DNA of 64,000 nt from Erysipelotrichaceae bacterium (GTDB lineage: Bacteria > Bacillota_I > Bacilli_A > Erysipelotrichales > Erysipelotrichaceae), in NCBI GenBank assembly GCA_017404785.1, contig JAFRBQ010000010.1, forward strand, positions 1 through 64,000, written 5' to 3'. Positions within the stretch are counted from its first letter, which is position 1, and each line of letters starts with the position of its first letter. The position numbers and the translations under genes are program-made. Positions 41,190 to 50,430 of this stretch are shown piece after piece. Below the pieces are notes generated by a model, which worked only from the letters and a program-made list of their open reading frames with translations, made no database searches and was not told the DNA's origin.

Positions 41190-42085
41190 TTAAGCCCATC
41201 CATATAAAGTCTGTTTAGATCGTTTGGCAGTTCGCATTCGATATTCAGATTATCTTCCTTGAGCGGATGATACATTTCGATGCTTTCCGCAAAAAGTCCC
41301 ATTCTCACACACAGATTGCTTGACCTTCCATATAGGTCATCATTGAGGATAGGGTAGCCGATCGAAGAAAGATGTACTCTGATCTGATGGGTCCTTCCTG
41401 TTTCAAGTGAACACAGAAGGATCGAATAGTTCTTGGCTTTATTGACACCGATACATCTGACTTTGGTCAGAGCCTTCTGACCGTTTTTATAGATGATACG
41501 CTTATTGGGATTGTGACGATCCTTGCCGATCGGCTTATCAATGGTGATGATCTTTCCCGGTTCCATCTTTCCTTCGCAGAAAGCCAGATAGTTTCTTCTG
41601 ATCTTCTTTTGCGAAAGATACTGATCCAGTATCGGCTGAAAGATAATTGATTTTGAAAAAACGACCAGACCGCTGGTCTCCTTGTCGAGTCTGTGGATAG
41701 GCAAAGCAGCGATATAGTTTCTGTCACACAGATATGATTCCACCATCCTGGTCAGAGTCATCTCTTCATTGCCATCACTGTGGACCAGGACGTCTTTAGG
41801 CTTATTGACGATCAGTACAAGTTCATCCTCGTATACGATATCTGGTTTCAGATCAATTTTTTCATAGCTGTATGTTTCAGGATAGATATTGAGATCAAGA
41901 TTCAGACCGACGATGTCATCTTCCCTTTTCACCGGATTGCCATCAAGCAGGATGTTCTTGTTCTGGATAAGCAGGTGCTGAACTTTCTTGGAAGGAATGT
42001 ATTCATCAAAAAACTCCTGGATCGTCTTTACAAAAAGGGAGTTGATATCGATGTGCAGCCAGTTTTTATCCAGAGTATAGATCAT
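41186..42085 (-). CDS. RluA-family pseudouridine synthase
   Basis: This 299-residue protein has an S4-like N-terminal domain (about 20-70) and the catalytic motif HRLDKETSGLVVFSKS (about 132-147) with the essential Asp. TGRTHQIRVHLSSIGYPILNDDLYG (about 227-251) is the conserved RluA C-terminal block. RluA/RluC/RluD enzymes isomerise uridines in 23S rRNA or tRNA; which target this one uses cannot be told. It is the first gene of the eight-gene minus-strand operon; its stop overlaps the start of the YbaK gene by 4 nt. Confidence 0.9.
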   Translation of the reverse strand: MIYTLDKNWLHIDINSLFVKTIQEFFDEYIPSKKVQHLLIQNKNILLDGNPVKREDDIVGLNLDLNIYPETYSYEKIDLKPDIVYEDELVLIVNKPKDVLVHSDGNEEMTLTRMVESYLCDRNYIAALPIHRLDKETSGLVVFSKSIIFQPILDQYLSQKKIRRNYLAFCEGKMEPGKIITIDKPIGKDRHNPNKRIIYKNGQKALTKVRCIGVNKAKNYSILLCSLETGRTHQIRVHLSSIGYPILNDDLYGRSSNLCVRMGLFAESIEMYHPLKEDNLNIECELPNDLNRLYMDGLK

Positions 42086-42121
42086 ATATATTAATTATAG
42101 CTTTTAGTGAGCCATAAAGAA

Positions 42122-42140
42122 AAATGGCTTTTCGCCATTT
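42122..42140 (-). terminator. Terminator of the REC-GGDEF-EAL gene
   Basis: AAATGGC/GCCATTT with a short loop, followed on the minus strand by TTTCTTTATG, begins 3 nt after the stop at 42143 and separates the two long operons. Confidence 0.65.
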
Positions 42141-42142
42141 AT

Positions 42143-43849
42143 CTATGCATTTCTCAGTTTTATTTCTTCTTCAATAAACTTCACGAATTCATCAGCCGGT
42201 ATCGCTTTTGAGAAGTAGTAACCCTGAACGATATCGCAGCCCATTTCCTTCAAAGAAGTCAGCTGCTGTTCGGTTTCAACACCTTCGGCGATTACCGGGA
42301 CCTTCAGATAATCCGCGATATCGATGATCACTTCGATGATCCTGGTATCCTTGTTTTCCTTGAAGGCATCCTTGATGAATCTCATGTCGATCTTCAAGGC
42401 ATCGATCGGCAGTGTTGAGATCATATTGAGCGATGAGTAGCCGGTACCGAAATCGTCCATTTCGATCTTGAAGCCCATATCTCTCAATTCCGATACCTTG
42501 GTGATGATCTGATTGGAATCCTGCGTATAGGCTGATTCCGTTATCTCCAGCAGGAACTCGGAAGTTGTAAGTTCATATTCGTTGAGCAGCTGTCTGAATG
42601 ATTCCAGCAGTTCCGGATCAAACATATCCACTCTTGAAACGTTGACGGAAACCGGAATGGTAAAGCCATATCTGTCTTTCCAGGCTCTGAGCTGTCTGGC
42701 GACCATCGTCCAGACATATCTGTCCAGATGAAGGATCAGACCATTGGTCTCAAACAGTGGAATGAAATCGCCCGGTGAGATCATGCCCAGTTCAGGATGT
42801 GTCCATCTGACCAGAGCTTCGGCACTGGCCAATACCGGTCTTTCACCCTGAATGTTGAACTTAGGCTGATAGTAGACGACAAACTGTTCTTCCTTGATCG
42901 CTTTCGGGAAGGACTCGATGAGCTGTACTTCGTACATTTCCTTTTCATACATCTGTTTGTCATAAACAGCTGTCTTCCTGTTGAAGGAATTGCGGATCGT
43001 ATCGCAAGCCAGCTTCGCTCTGTCAAATCTTCTTTCGATCTCGACACTCTTGTCTACATCAGGATAAACACCCATACGTAAACGCACGGTGTTTTCACTG
43101 TCATTTCCCAGTTTCATTGAAATACTGTTGATGAACGCATCATAATCATCTAGATGCGGACAATACGCAAGGAAGGTATCGCTGTTTCTGCGGCAGACAA
43201 TGCCACCTTTATCGTTTATATACTGTCTGAGCTGTTCACCGACACTGATCAGTACTTCATCACCATAGGCCTTGCCATAACGTTCGTTGATCATTCGGAA
43301 ATGATTGATATCGATGATCATCGCATCCATGGCCTTTTCAGGATGAAGCTTGTCATGCTGCTGACAATACTGTAAGAAGAAATCACGATTATAAAGACCC
43401 GTCAGATTGTCACGCTCCGTGACTTTGATGATCTGTCTGTCTTCATTAAGTTCGATCGTTCTTCTGATCCTGGCCAGGATGACCGGTTTGGCCGGATATG
43501 GTTTCGGAATGAAGTCAACTGCTCCGAGGTCAAGACATTCGACTTCGGATTTCTGATCGGCTGTCATGACGATGACAGGAATGTTGGCTGTAGAAGTATC
43601 GCTCTTGAGTTCTGTGAGCAGATGCTTACCATCGATTCCCGGAATCATCAGGTCCAATAAAATAACTGAGAGGAACTCTTTGTTTTCTTCAATGATTTCC
43701 TGAGCCTTCAGACCGTCTTCAGCAAAAAGGATGTCATAATCCTCTTCGAGTATGACTTTCAGCATCTCACGGTTGATCAGTTCATCTTCAACTACCAGTA
43801 TCAGCTTCTTGCCGTTTCTGGTCTTGAATCTGTCATTGTTTCTCAACAT
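42143..43849 (-). CDS. Response regulator with degenerate GGDEF and EAL domains
   Basis: The start at 43849 follows GAGAGGA; a TTG four codons upstream is less likely. The 568-residue protein has a receiver domain (acid pair Glu21-Asp22, phospho-acceptor Asp66, Lys in PKPY), a GGDEF-like domain in which the signature is replaced by RNSDT, so cyclase activity is not expected, and an EAL domain with intact EALVRW, DDFGTGYSS and IAEGVE. It should hydrolyse cyclic di-GMP under control of a phosphorelay, with the dead GGDEF perhaps sensing GTP. The HPt gene just upstream is the likely phosphodonor. Confidence 0.9.
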   Translation of the reverse strand: MLRNNDRFKTRNGKKLILVVEDELINREMLKVILEEDYDILFAEDGLKAQEIIEENKEFLSVILLDLMIPGIDGKHLLTELKSDTSTANIPVIVMTADQKSEVECLDLGAVDFIPKPYPAKPVILARIRRTIELNEDRQIIKVTERDNLTGLYNRDFFLQYCQQHDKLHPEKAMDAMIIDINHFRMINERYGKAYGDEVLISVGEQLRQYINDKGGIVCRRNSDTFLAYCPHLDDYDAFINSISMKLGNDSENTVRLRMGVYPDVDKSVEIERRFDRAKLACDTIRNSFNRKTAVYDKQMYEKEMYEVQLIESFPKAIKEEQFVVYYQPKFNIQGERPVLASAEALVRWTHPELGMISPGDFIPLFETNGLILHLDRYVWTMVARQLRAWKDRYGFTIPVSVNVSRVDMFDPELLESFRQLLNEYELTTSEFLLEITESAYTQDSNQIITKVSELRDMGFKIEMDDFGTGYSSLNMISTLPIDALKIDMRFIKDAFKENKDTRIIEVIIDIADYLKVPVIAEGVETEQQLTSLKEMGCDIVQGYYFSKAIPADEFVKFIEEEIKLRNA

Positions 43850-43880
43850 AATTCCTCTCAATTATAGCAGATATATAAGA

Positions 43881-44225
43881 TTAGTCTTCAACCATCTCCC
43901 TGATGGTCTCTCTGTGGTTTCTGATCTTTTCCAAAAGTTCGGAATAATCCATCTGTGTTCTGGATCTTAGCAGTTCTGTTATTTCCTCGGCATCTTTATA
44001 AAGCGGAGTCAAAGACAGATTTCCCGCTACCCCCTTCAAAGCATGTGCTGCTTCAAAAGCGGCATCCAGATCGTTTTTCCCGATGGCTTCTTCAAGTCTG
44101 TTGAAACAGTCTTCGTTCGGGAACATGCTTATCATCCTGAAGTAGAAATCTTCAGAATTCATGCAGCGCTCCAGACCAGTCTTCACATCAGCACCGTATT
44201 CTTCAAGTCTTTCAATACTAAGCAT
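43881..44225 (-). CDS. HPt (histidine phosphotransfer) protein
   Basis: This 114-residue all-helical protein contains the HPt signature AHALKGVAGNL with phospho-accepting His61, flanked by DLDAAFEAA and by the helix DAEEITELLRSR. As a single-domain HPt it passes phosphate between a hybrid histidine kinase and a receiver. It is 31 nt upstream of the REC-GGDEF-EAL gene, its natural partner; the kinase is not in the window. It begins 12 nt after the C11 peptidase stop, so the whole set is likely one transcript. Ribosome site is AGGAAA at rather long spacing. Confidence 0.87.
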   Translation of the reverse strand: MLSIERLEEYGADVKTGLERCMNSEDFYFRMISMFPNEDCFNRLEEAIGKNDLDAAFEAAHALKGVAGNLSLTPLYKDAEEITELLRSRTQMDYSELLEKIRNHRETIREMVED

Positions 44226-44237
44226 GGTTCAGTTTTC

Positions 44238-46412
44238 CTATTTTATTGCACTTGAATAATATGCCTGCTGATAAATATCCTTGAACTCGTATGAAGCCAG
44301 AATATTGTATTCATCAAGATTTGTATCACCAAGATAGATATCATCTACAACGACCATCTTTTCACCAAGGATGTATGTATCGCTGTAGTTGCCATCATAG
44401 TCATAATAGTCACAGACGAATTCGATCTCATCGCCTTCGTTCAATTCATAGAGTGTTTTAGCTACGACATCGACACCTTCACGGTAGTCCATGAGGACAC
44501 CGATGACCTCAAACTCATCATCAGAAAGCAGAGTCACGAGGTTGGCATAATCACCGTTGTACATGACAGGGATCCTGCCCATATAGGTTATCTCATCATC
44601 GTATTCAGTCTGATACAGATGATAGTAAGGGACGAGCTGCCAGTTAAGACCATCGATCGAAGCCGTCAGCCAGGTTGCACCATCCGGTTGCAGCAAAGAT
44701 CCTTCCTCATCGATCGTATACAGAGCATCTTTGCCTAATTCGATATAACCGTTTCCATCATCGATGAAGACATTGAGTCTCAATGTATCGATCAGGCTCC
44801 ACTGTTCGTCAGTGAGTGTGATCTTGCCATCCTTCCAGTTAAGGTCGCCGTCGAAGTGATTCTCACTCAGATACTTGGCGATCTCTTTGGCCTTGCTGCG
44901 ATCATACCATGAATAATCATCGTAGTAGCTTTCAACAAACGTCTCGAGCAGGTTGTACAGGAATTCTTCAGAGGTCATGCTGGCATAACCGGAAGTATCG
45001 TAACCGTTGAATGAGTTGTATGCTGAAGAGCCACCACCTGTTGCCTGTCCGGAACCGGTATAGGTCGCAAAGGTCCTTACGCAGCTGGCGTAGTTCTTAT
45101 CCATATCGATCTCGTCATAGACCTGCAAGGCCATGTTCACATATTGCGTTGAACGGTATGGGAAATAGACAGACAGCCCATAGGCATTGGACATGTCTGA
45201 AGTTGTGTTGTTGTACTTGATGGCACTCATCAATGATCTGGTCAGATCGATCGCTTCCGGTGTGTTGATCTGTGAAGCCATATCGACCATATCGACCATA
45301 TCAATGTAGGCGTCAGAAGCAAATTCTCTTGAACCTCTTCTCGCATTGGCGACAGCACTGTAATTGCTGCTGATCAGCCTTTCTGTAGCCAGAGAATAGG
45401 AACTGAGCTTGCCCGGCAGGATATCCTGTATTTCAGCCAGGTCGACAACGGAAAGAGTTGCCGGCTGACCTTTAGTCTCTACTCGACAGTGATTGACAAA
45501 GTCGTCTGCGATATTCTTGCCGATCTCAACGGTCGACATTGAAGTATTGCCTGCCAGTCTGCTCAGCCAGTCCGTATAGTACCAGCCGATGCCCGGTTCT
45601 GATTCTTCAGAAGCGACCATGTAGTCAGCGTGTTCTGAAAGCATCAGCGCTGTTTCAGCTGTAGCCATCAGACACGCATCGAAGCCAACAAAGTCAAAGG
45701 TAACATCCGCATCCGTCAAGGCTCTATCGATATCAGCCAGAGTCATTGGATTGGTGTTCGGGTATTTTTCATCGTAACCGTAGCCGGCGATCGAACCTCC
45801 GCCATGATCCCAGAAGATCAAAGCATAACGGTTTGCCGGGAAATTGTCGGCACAATATTCAATGAAGCTCGTCAGGTTGTCCGGATCCAGCATCGTACCG
45901 GTTCCGGCATTCTCGACCAGATAGTTGATCTGATTGTTGCCGGCGATCTTGATGATCTGATTGTATTTGCTCGAAATAACGTCAGTGTTCCATCTGCTTG
46001 AACCACCGGTAAAGACGATGACATTGACTTTATCAGATGGTGCAGCACCAGCCATTTCGACCAGGTCATTGACAGCCATGCCATATTGCGATTCAAGATC
46101 GGCACCGCACATGTAGACCATGATCGTGTACACATCATTGCCATTGCCCAGGATCTGGGTACGCTTAGGTCTGATGCCTTCAGCGACCGAAAGATCCAGC
46201 ACGCCGACATTGCTGTTAAGATTCCATTTGCTGGAATATGCTGTCGCATAGGAATTGCCTCTTACGGAAATTCCGTTATTATCCGTGTCGTTGCTTATGA
46301 CGTTGCTGTTGCTGTTCTTATATCTTGGCAGAAAAAGTTTTACAACACCTGCGCAGAGAAATAAAACGACGACGAAAAGAACGAGCTTCCCGAAATCAAA
46401 CTTCTTCTTCAT
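44238..46412 (-). CDS. Clostripain-family (C11) cysteine peptidase, membrane-anchored
   Basis: This 724-residue protein has an N-terminal membrane helix (about 10-27), a Ser/Asn-rich spacer, and a clostripain-type catalytic domain: YTIMVYMCGADLES (about 95-108), IFWDHGGGSIAG with His203, and DFVGFDACLMATAETA with Cys247. Such peptidases cut after Arg or Lys and usually mature by self-cleavage; here they act outside the cell. The C-terminal 250 residues are beta-rich and Asp/Tyr-rich, without known motif. It follows the 48-aa basic protein gene by 2 nt; the ribosome site AAGGAG lies within that gene's end. Confidence 0.85.
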   Translation of the reverse strand: MKKKFDFGKLVLFVVVLFLCAGVVKLFLPRYKNSNSNVISNDTDNNGISVRGNSYATAYSSKWNLNSNVGVLDLSVAEGIRPKRTQILGNGNDVYTIMVYMCGADLESQYGMAVNDLVEMAGAAPSDKVNVIVFTGGSSRWNTDVISSKYNQIIKIAGNNQINYLVENAGTGTMLDPDNLTSFIEYCADNFPANRYALIFWDHGGGSIAGYGYDEKYPNTNPMTLADIDRALTDADVTFDFVGFDACLMATAETALMLSEHADYMVASEESEPGIGWYYTDWLSRLAGNTSMSTVEIGKNIADDFVNHCRVETKGQPATLSVVDLAEIQDILPGKLSSYSLATERLISSNYSAVANARRGSREFASDAYIDMVDMVDMASQINTPEAIDLTRSLMSAIKYNNTTSDMSNAYGLSVYFPYRSTQYVNMALQVYDEIDMDKNYASCVRTFATYTGSGQATGGGSSAYNSFNGYDTSGYASMTSEEFLYNLLETFVESYYDDYSWYDRSKAKEIAKYLSENHFDGDLNWKDGKITLTDEQWSLIDTLRLNVFIDDGNGYIELGKDALYTIDEEGSLLQPDGATWLTASIDGLNWQLVPYYHLYQTEYDDEITYMGRIPVMYNGDYANLVTLLSDDEFEVIGVLMDYREGVDVVAKTLYELNEGDEIEFVCDYYDYDGNYSDTYILGEKMVVVDDIYLGDTNLDEYNILASYEFKDIYQQAYYSSAIK

Positions 46413-46414
46413 TT

Positions 46415-46561
46415 CTAGACCTTTGCGCTCCTTGCGACTTTCTTCAGAGCGTTGGTTCTTTCGCCAACTCTTTTGGCAGCGGCAGCTTTGCCTTTTTTGG
46501 CAGCAGCGACCTTGCCGGTCACCATTTTCTTGCCTCTTCCATTAGTTAATCTGTTTGTCAT
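46415..46561 (-). CDS. 48-residue Lys/Ala-rich basic protein
   Basis: This short gene starts at ATG 46561 behind GGAGGTG, which lies in the last codons of the DUF4428 gene, one base after its stop. It ends 2 nt before the C11 peptidase start. Its product is MTNRLTNGRGKK... with VAAAKKGKAAAAKR in the middle: about a third Lys/Arg, many Ala, no acidic residue but one Glu. It resembles the tails of histone H1-like bacterial proteins, so nucleic acid binding is possible. The tight packing and good ribosome site are the evidence that it is translated. I know no named family. Confidence 0.6.
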   Translation of the reverse strand: MTNRLTNGRGKKMVTGKVAAAKKGKAAAAKRVGERTNALKKVARSAKV

Positions 46562-46562
46562 G

Positions 46563-47111
46563 TTACACCTCCACAAAATATATTCCATCTTCTTCGTTAA
46601 AGCCGTTGAGATATTCATAGGCTTTATCCAGTGCTGCTTTGTATTCCTTGGATTCTCTTTCAAGACCCGGGAATTCGTTTACTCTGAAACAGACATTGTC
46701 GATCTCCTTGTTCTTCAGCTGGATATCCATAAGCAGATTGTAATTGCCTGTCTCATCCTTTTCTTCAAAGATCGTCAGTTCCTTGAGATCCTTATATTTA
46801 AGGACATCAGCGTTGTCTTTCTTGTAGTCTTTTCTCTTGGAAATGACGAATTCACCATGATCTCTATCCAGATAGAGACTGTATTTTCCTTCGATCGTTC
46901 TTTCCGGTTCAAAGCTGTCAACTATCTGCTGATTCTTTTCACGATATTCAAGATGTTTTTTGAACGCCTTGACATCTCTTCTCAGATAGTCTTCGTCGCT
47001 GAGCCATGGTGAGGCCTTCTTTACACAATAACGGCATACGACACCATTTTTAATATCTTTGTTTCCAAACTCGGTCAGATTGCCACCGCAAATTGAACAT
47101 TTCTTATCCAT
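46563..47111 (-). CDS. DUF4428 zinc-binding protein
   Basis: This 182-residue protein starts CSICGG-x16-CRYC (residues 5-30), a zinc knuckle, followed by KKASPWLSDEDYLRRDVKAF, which is the DUF4428 signature of many Firmicute proteins. The rest is a beta-rich PH-like domain (YSLYLDRDHGEFVISKRKDYKKDNADVLKYKDLKELTIFEE). Function unknown. It is the first gene of a five-gene operon (DUF4428, basic protein, C11 peptidase, HPt, REC-GGDEF-EAL). The upstream 75 nt hold the terminator of the uridine kinase gene and an AT-rich promoter region. Confidence 0.75.
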   Translation of the reverse strand: MDKKCSICGGNLTEFGNKDIKNGVVCRYCVKKASPWLSDEDYLRRDVKAFKKHLEYREKNQQIVDSFEPERTIEGKYSLYLDRDHGEFVISKRKDYKKDNADVLKYKDLKELTIFEEKDETGNYNLLMDIQLKNKEIDNVCFRVNEFPGLERESKEYKAALDKAYEYLNGFNEEDGIYFVEV

Positions 47112-47166
47112 TAGTTTTTATTCTCCTACAATTTAATTTTATATTAAATAAAACTATTTTAGTAAA

Positions 47167-47192
47167 AAATAACAGCTTCTCAGCTGTTATTT
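47167..47192 (-). terminator. Terminator of the uridine kinase gene
   Basis: AAATAACAGCT/AGCTGTTATTT (11-bp perfect stem, loop TCTC) overlaps the kinase stop codon; on the minus strand it is followed by TTTACT. Confidence 0.7.
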
Positions 47193-48845
47193 AACGATCA
47201 CTGATCCTCCGATAAACTCTCTGATTATCGAGTTGTTCGGAATGTATGAATCATCATAGAGCGGATCGATGTATTTGAGGAAGCTCAGCATTCTCTGCGC
47301 TTCGCCATACTCCGGTTCATTACGCTTGATCCTCTTCAGTAACGGTTCGGCATATTTCTTGAGTACCGAGAGTTCATAGATGCAGTTTGAATTGAAGAAG
47401 ACATCCGCTTCCTTGTTATAAGGGAAGATGTTTATGTCTTCGGAACTGCGGACCTTAGGCCACATCGAAATGGTCCTTTGAGCCGGAGCACTTCTGAATT
47501 TGTAGTCTCTGACGAGTCTTCTCAACATTCTAGCATCCGTCGTGCTGATGCGGTTATGATGGTCGATCGAGATCGGCGTGAATGGCGAGATGTAGATCTT
47601 GAACTTGTCCTCTTCAGGGATCTCATAGGTAAGTTCGTTGTTCATGGCGTGGATGCCTTCAATGACGATAATCTGATTGGATTTGAGCTTGGTTATCCTT
47701 TCACCATATACTTTTCCCGGGATCGAGAAATCATATCGTGGCAGGTCTACTTCTTCACCTCTTAAAAGCGCATTGATGTCGTTCATGAAGCGGACTGTAT
47801 CGATCGCTCTGATGCTTTCAAGATCGACTTCGCCGTTTTCGTCATAGACGCGCTCATTGTATTCCTTGTAGTAGTCATCGGTACCCATATACAGGGTCTT
47901 TAAACCATTGACGCAAAGCTGGATGCAAAGACGTTTTGCGAAAGTCGTCTTACCTGCAGAGCTAGGTCCGCAGATCAGTACGACTCTGGCCTTTTTCTCC
48001 AGGATCATATCCGCAATGTTGGAGATCCTTTTTTCATGCAGCGCTTCCTGCATCAGCACCATTTCCGCTGCATCTTCATAGATGATCTTCTCGTTGAGAT
48101 CACAGACGAAGTTGACATTGGTGAGCTGGCCCCATTTATTTGCTTCCGAGAAGGCACTGTAGAGAAGCTCCTGTTCCTCATAGGCTCCTACCTCATTAGG
48201 ATTGGCCGGATGAGGATAACGCAGGATCAGACCGTTCTTGTAGATGTTTATGTCGTACAGCTTTACATAACCTGTCGATGGAACCAGGAGGTTGTAGAAA
48301 ACCTGGATCTCATCTTCCAGAGAATAGATCTCGATATCATCGATGTTGGTGATACTGTCGATCAGCTTGCTAACTTCAGTAAGTTTCTGCTTTCTGGCCA
48401 GGATCCTCGCACCTTCCTTGGTCAGATGTTCCTTGACGATAGGAAGATCAGCTGCAACGATCTCATCCATGCGCTGTTTGACCAGTGTGACATCCTCTTC
48501 AGTAAACTTGTGATTTGAAGTTATGAAAAGTCCTTTATTGAGCGAGTTGTTGACCGTGATCAGCGTCTTCTTGCCGAAAACATCATGTACGGCCTTGATG
48601 AAAATCAGGATCAGCGCGTTCTGATAGACGAGCCAGGCTTCCTGGTTTCTTAGATCCAGGAATTCGATCGTGCAGTCGTGTTCGGTGACGTGAGTAAGAG
48701 CACGATAGGCGTTGTCAAGCTTACTCAGATACGCAGGATAAGGGAGTTCATCCTTGACCTGATTGAGAAGATCTTCAACTTTGATCCTATCTTCAAATTC
48801 GATGACTCGATTGTTGAGATTTACGATTGTTGCTTTAAGTTTCAT
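47187..48845 (-). CDS. Uridine kinase-like protein with ThrRS-type N-terminal domains
   Basis: This 552-residue protein joins a TGS/ThrRS editing-like N-terminal part (about 1-210, with NKGLFITSNHKFTEEDVTLVKQRMDEIVAADLPI and LARKQKL) to a P-loop kinase (GPSSAGKTTFAKRL, about 294-307; MGTDDYYKEY; PRYDFSIPGKV; VIEGIHAMN). The kinase half is of the uridine kinase/phosphoribulokinase family and should phosphorylate uridine or a related nucleoside. This domain fusion is well known in Firmicutes and Thermotoga, but the role of the synthetase-like part is unknown. It is a monocistronic gene with normal length. Confidence 0.88.
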   Translation of the reverse strand: MKLKATIVNLNNRVIEFEDRIKVEDLLNQVKDELPYPAYLSKLDNAYRALTHVTEHDCTIEFLDLRNQEAWLVYQNALILIFIKAVHDVFGKKTLITVNNSLNKGLFITSNHKFTEEDVTLVKQRMDEIVAADLPIVKEHLTKEGARILARKQKLTEVSKLIDSITNIDDIEIYSLEDEIQVFYNLLVPSTGYVKLYDINIYKNGLILRYPHPANPNEVGAYEEQELLYSAFSEANKWGQLTNVNFVCDLNEKIIYEDAAEMVLMQEALHEKRISNIADMILEKKARVVLICGPSSAGKTTFAKRLCIQLCVNGLKTLYMGTDDYYKEYNERVYDENGEVDLESIRAIDTVRFMNDINALLRGEEVDLPRYDFSIPGKVYGERITKLKSNQIIVIEGIHAMNNELTYEIPEEDKFKIYISPFTPISIDHHNRISTTDARMLRRLVRDYKFRSAPAQRTISMWPKVRSSEDINIFPYNKEADVFFNSNCIYELSVLKKYAEPLLKRIKRNEPEYGEAQRMLSFLKYIDPLYDDSYIPNNSIIREFIGGSVIVK

Positions 48846-48892
48846 GTGATTATTACCTTCTATTTACGATATAATTCTACTACATTAGATAA

Positions 48893-48922
48893 AAACACAG
48901 GTCCTTTCAGGGCCTGTGCTTA
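48893..48922 (-). terminator. Terminator of the SPFH gene
   Basis: CACAGG/CCTGTG with inner pairing, on the minus strand followed by TTTTTATC, 27 nt after the stop at 48949. Confidence 0.6.
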
Positions 48923-48948
48923 ATTGGAACAATCAGATAAGCTGATTT

Positions 48949-49833
48949 TTATTTGCCTTCCTTGATCAGTGTGACCAGACTGGTGAGATCCTGCAGTTCA
49001 GAAGGAACGATGATCTTGGTAGCCTGACCATCAGCCATCTTTTCTGCTGCTTCCATACTTCTGATCGACAGATATTCCTTGCTAGGTCTGGCATTGTTGA
49101 CCAGTTCGATAGCGCGGGCCTGAGCTTCCGCGACAGCGGCGATAGCTTCAGCTTCACCCTGAGCAGTTCTGACTTTTTCTTCTCTTAAGGCATCGGCTCT
49201 TAAGATCGCAGATTCCTTTTCACCTTCAGCCCTGGTGATCGCAGACTGCTTTTCACCTTCGGCAGTGAGAATGACAGCTCTCTTTTCACGTTCAGCCTTC
49301 ATCTGCTTCTCCATGGCTTCCTGAATGGACTTAGGTGGGGTGATGTTCTGAACTTCGACACGGGTGATATCGATGCCCCATTTATTTGTAGCTTCATCAA
49401 GAACTTTGATCGTTTCATTATTGATCTTTTCTCTTGAAGTGAGAGTTTCATCCAGAGTCATGGAACCGATGATGTTTCTCAAAGTCGTAGCACACAGGTT
49501 TTCAATTGCGGCGATCGGTCTTTCAACTCCATAGGTCAGAGCTTTAGGATCGATGACCTGGAAATAGACGACAGAGTCAACGTTCATGGTAACATTATCC
49601 TTTGTGATAACTGATTGAGGTTCGAAGTCCGCAACCTGTTCCTTTAAAGAGATCTTGCGGGCGATCCTTTCAATGATCGGCTTTCTGATATGCAGACCAG
49701 CCTGCCAGGTAGCAGAATATTTACCCAGACTTTCAACGACCCAGGCATTGCCCTGCGGGACGATGCACATGCAGGTGAGCAGCCAGATGATCAGTAATAC
49801 AACTACCAGAATTACAATAATAAATGCAGTCAT
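48949..49833 (-). CDS. SPFH/Band 7 protein (stomatin/QmcA type)
   Basis: This 294-residue protein has one N-terminal membrane helix (about 2-24), then the SPFH domain: IVPQGNAWVVESLGKYSATWQAGLHIRKP and the conserved DFEPQSVITKDNVTMNVDSVVYFQV. A long Ala/Glu-rich coiled coil (MEKQMKAEREKRAVILTAEGEKQSAI, about 165-240) drives oligomerisation. Such proteins form rings in membrane microdomains and support membrane proteins or proteases. It begins with TTAGGAGGTAATTG, an excellent ribosome site. The hypothetical membrane gene 12 nt upstream is its operon partner. Confidence 0.9.
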   Translation of the reverse strand: MTAFIIVILVVVLLIIWLLTCMCIVPQGNAWVVESLGKYSATWQAGLHIRKPIIERIARKISLKEQVADFEPQSVITKDNVTMNVDSVVYFQVIDPKALTYGVERPIAAIENLCATTLRNIIGSMTLDETLTSREKINNETIKVLDEATNKWGIDITRVEVQNITPPKSIQEAMEKQMKAEREKRAVILTAEGEKQSAITRAEGEKESAILRADALREEKVRTAQGEAEAIAAVAEAQARAIELVNNARPSKEYLSIRSMEAAEKMADGQATKIIVPSELQDLTSLVTLIKEGK

Positions 49834-49845
49834 TTCAATTACCTC

Positions 49846-50340
49846 CTAAAAAATGTAATATAAGAATCTTATGTTTATCATCAGCCAGAATGATTCGAGC
49901 ATAATGGCGACGATGAATGCGATCAGATAATAGATGCTCGGCATCAGTCTTTTCTTCAGAACACAGAAAATGATAACTGCCGGATTAAACAGCATGAAGC
50001 TCAGAAAGAAGATGGCCATGCTTGGCTGAGAGAAATAGAACATGTTTCCAAGATAGGCATGGAAGACGATCAGTCCCACCAGAAGCACGATGTCAAGGGC
50101 AAACCAGACAGGGTTGCTTCGGCCTGGATTGTTTTCGATCCTTCCGGGTTCAACAGATCTGCGGCGACTATGCCTTATCTCATGTTCAAAAGCATTGTTT
50201 CTCGCGTCGCAATCCTCTGCGTGTTCATTCCTGACTCTTTTTCCTTCATCGAAATCCCATGCGGAGACACGTTTTTCTCTTTCGATCTCTTTTTTCAGCC
50301 AGTCATCGCTGTTGAGTTTTTCAAAATCATTTTTAATCAT
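49846..50340 (-). CDS. Small membrane protein of unknown function
   Basis: This 164-residue protein has a charged cytoplasmic N-terminus (about 1-75, rich in Arg, Glu and Asp) and three membrane helices (about 80-98, 104-128, 135-160). No known motif. It lies 12 nt upstream of the SPFH gene and in the same direction, so the two may act together, perhaps as an anchor for the stomatin-like ring; this is context inference only. A TATAAT (50355-50350) ends 9 nt before the ATG, and there is no ribosome site, so the message is probably leaderless. Confidence 0.6.
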   Translation of the reverse strand: MIKNDFEKLNSDDWLKKEIEREKRVSAWDFDEGKRVRNEHAEDCDARNNAFEHEIRHSRRRSVEPGRIENNPGRSNPVWFALDIVLLVGLIVFHAYLGNMFYFSQPSMAIFFLSFMLFNPAVIIFCVLKKRLMPSIYYLIAFIVAIMLESFWLMINIRFLYYIF

Positions 50341-50404
50341 ACAAAATATATTATATTACATTTTCTTTCTTAAATAATGTATACCGGATCCTGTTGCGCC
50401 AAAT

Positions 50405-50427
50405 GAAAACCTGCCGCTTGGACAGGT
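50405..50427 (-). terminator. Terminator of the DUF3842 gene
   Basis: ACCTG/CAGGT stem with nine-base loop and a following TTTTC on the minus strand, shortly after the stop at 50431. The stem is short. Confidence 0.4.
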
Positions 50428-50430
50428 CGA

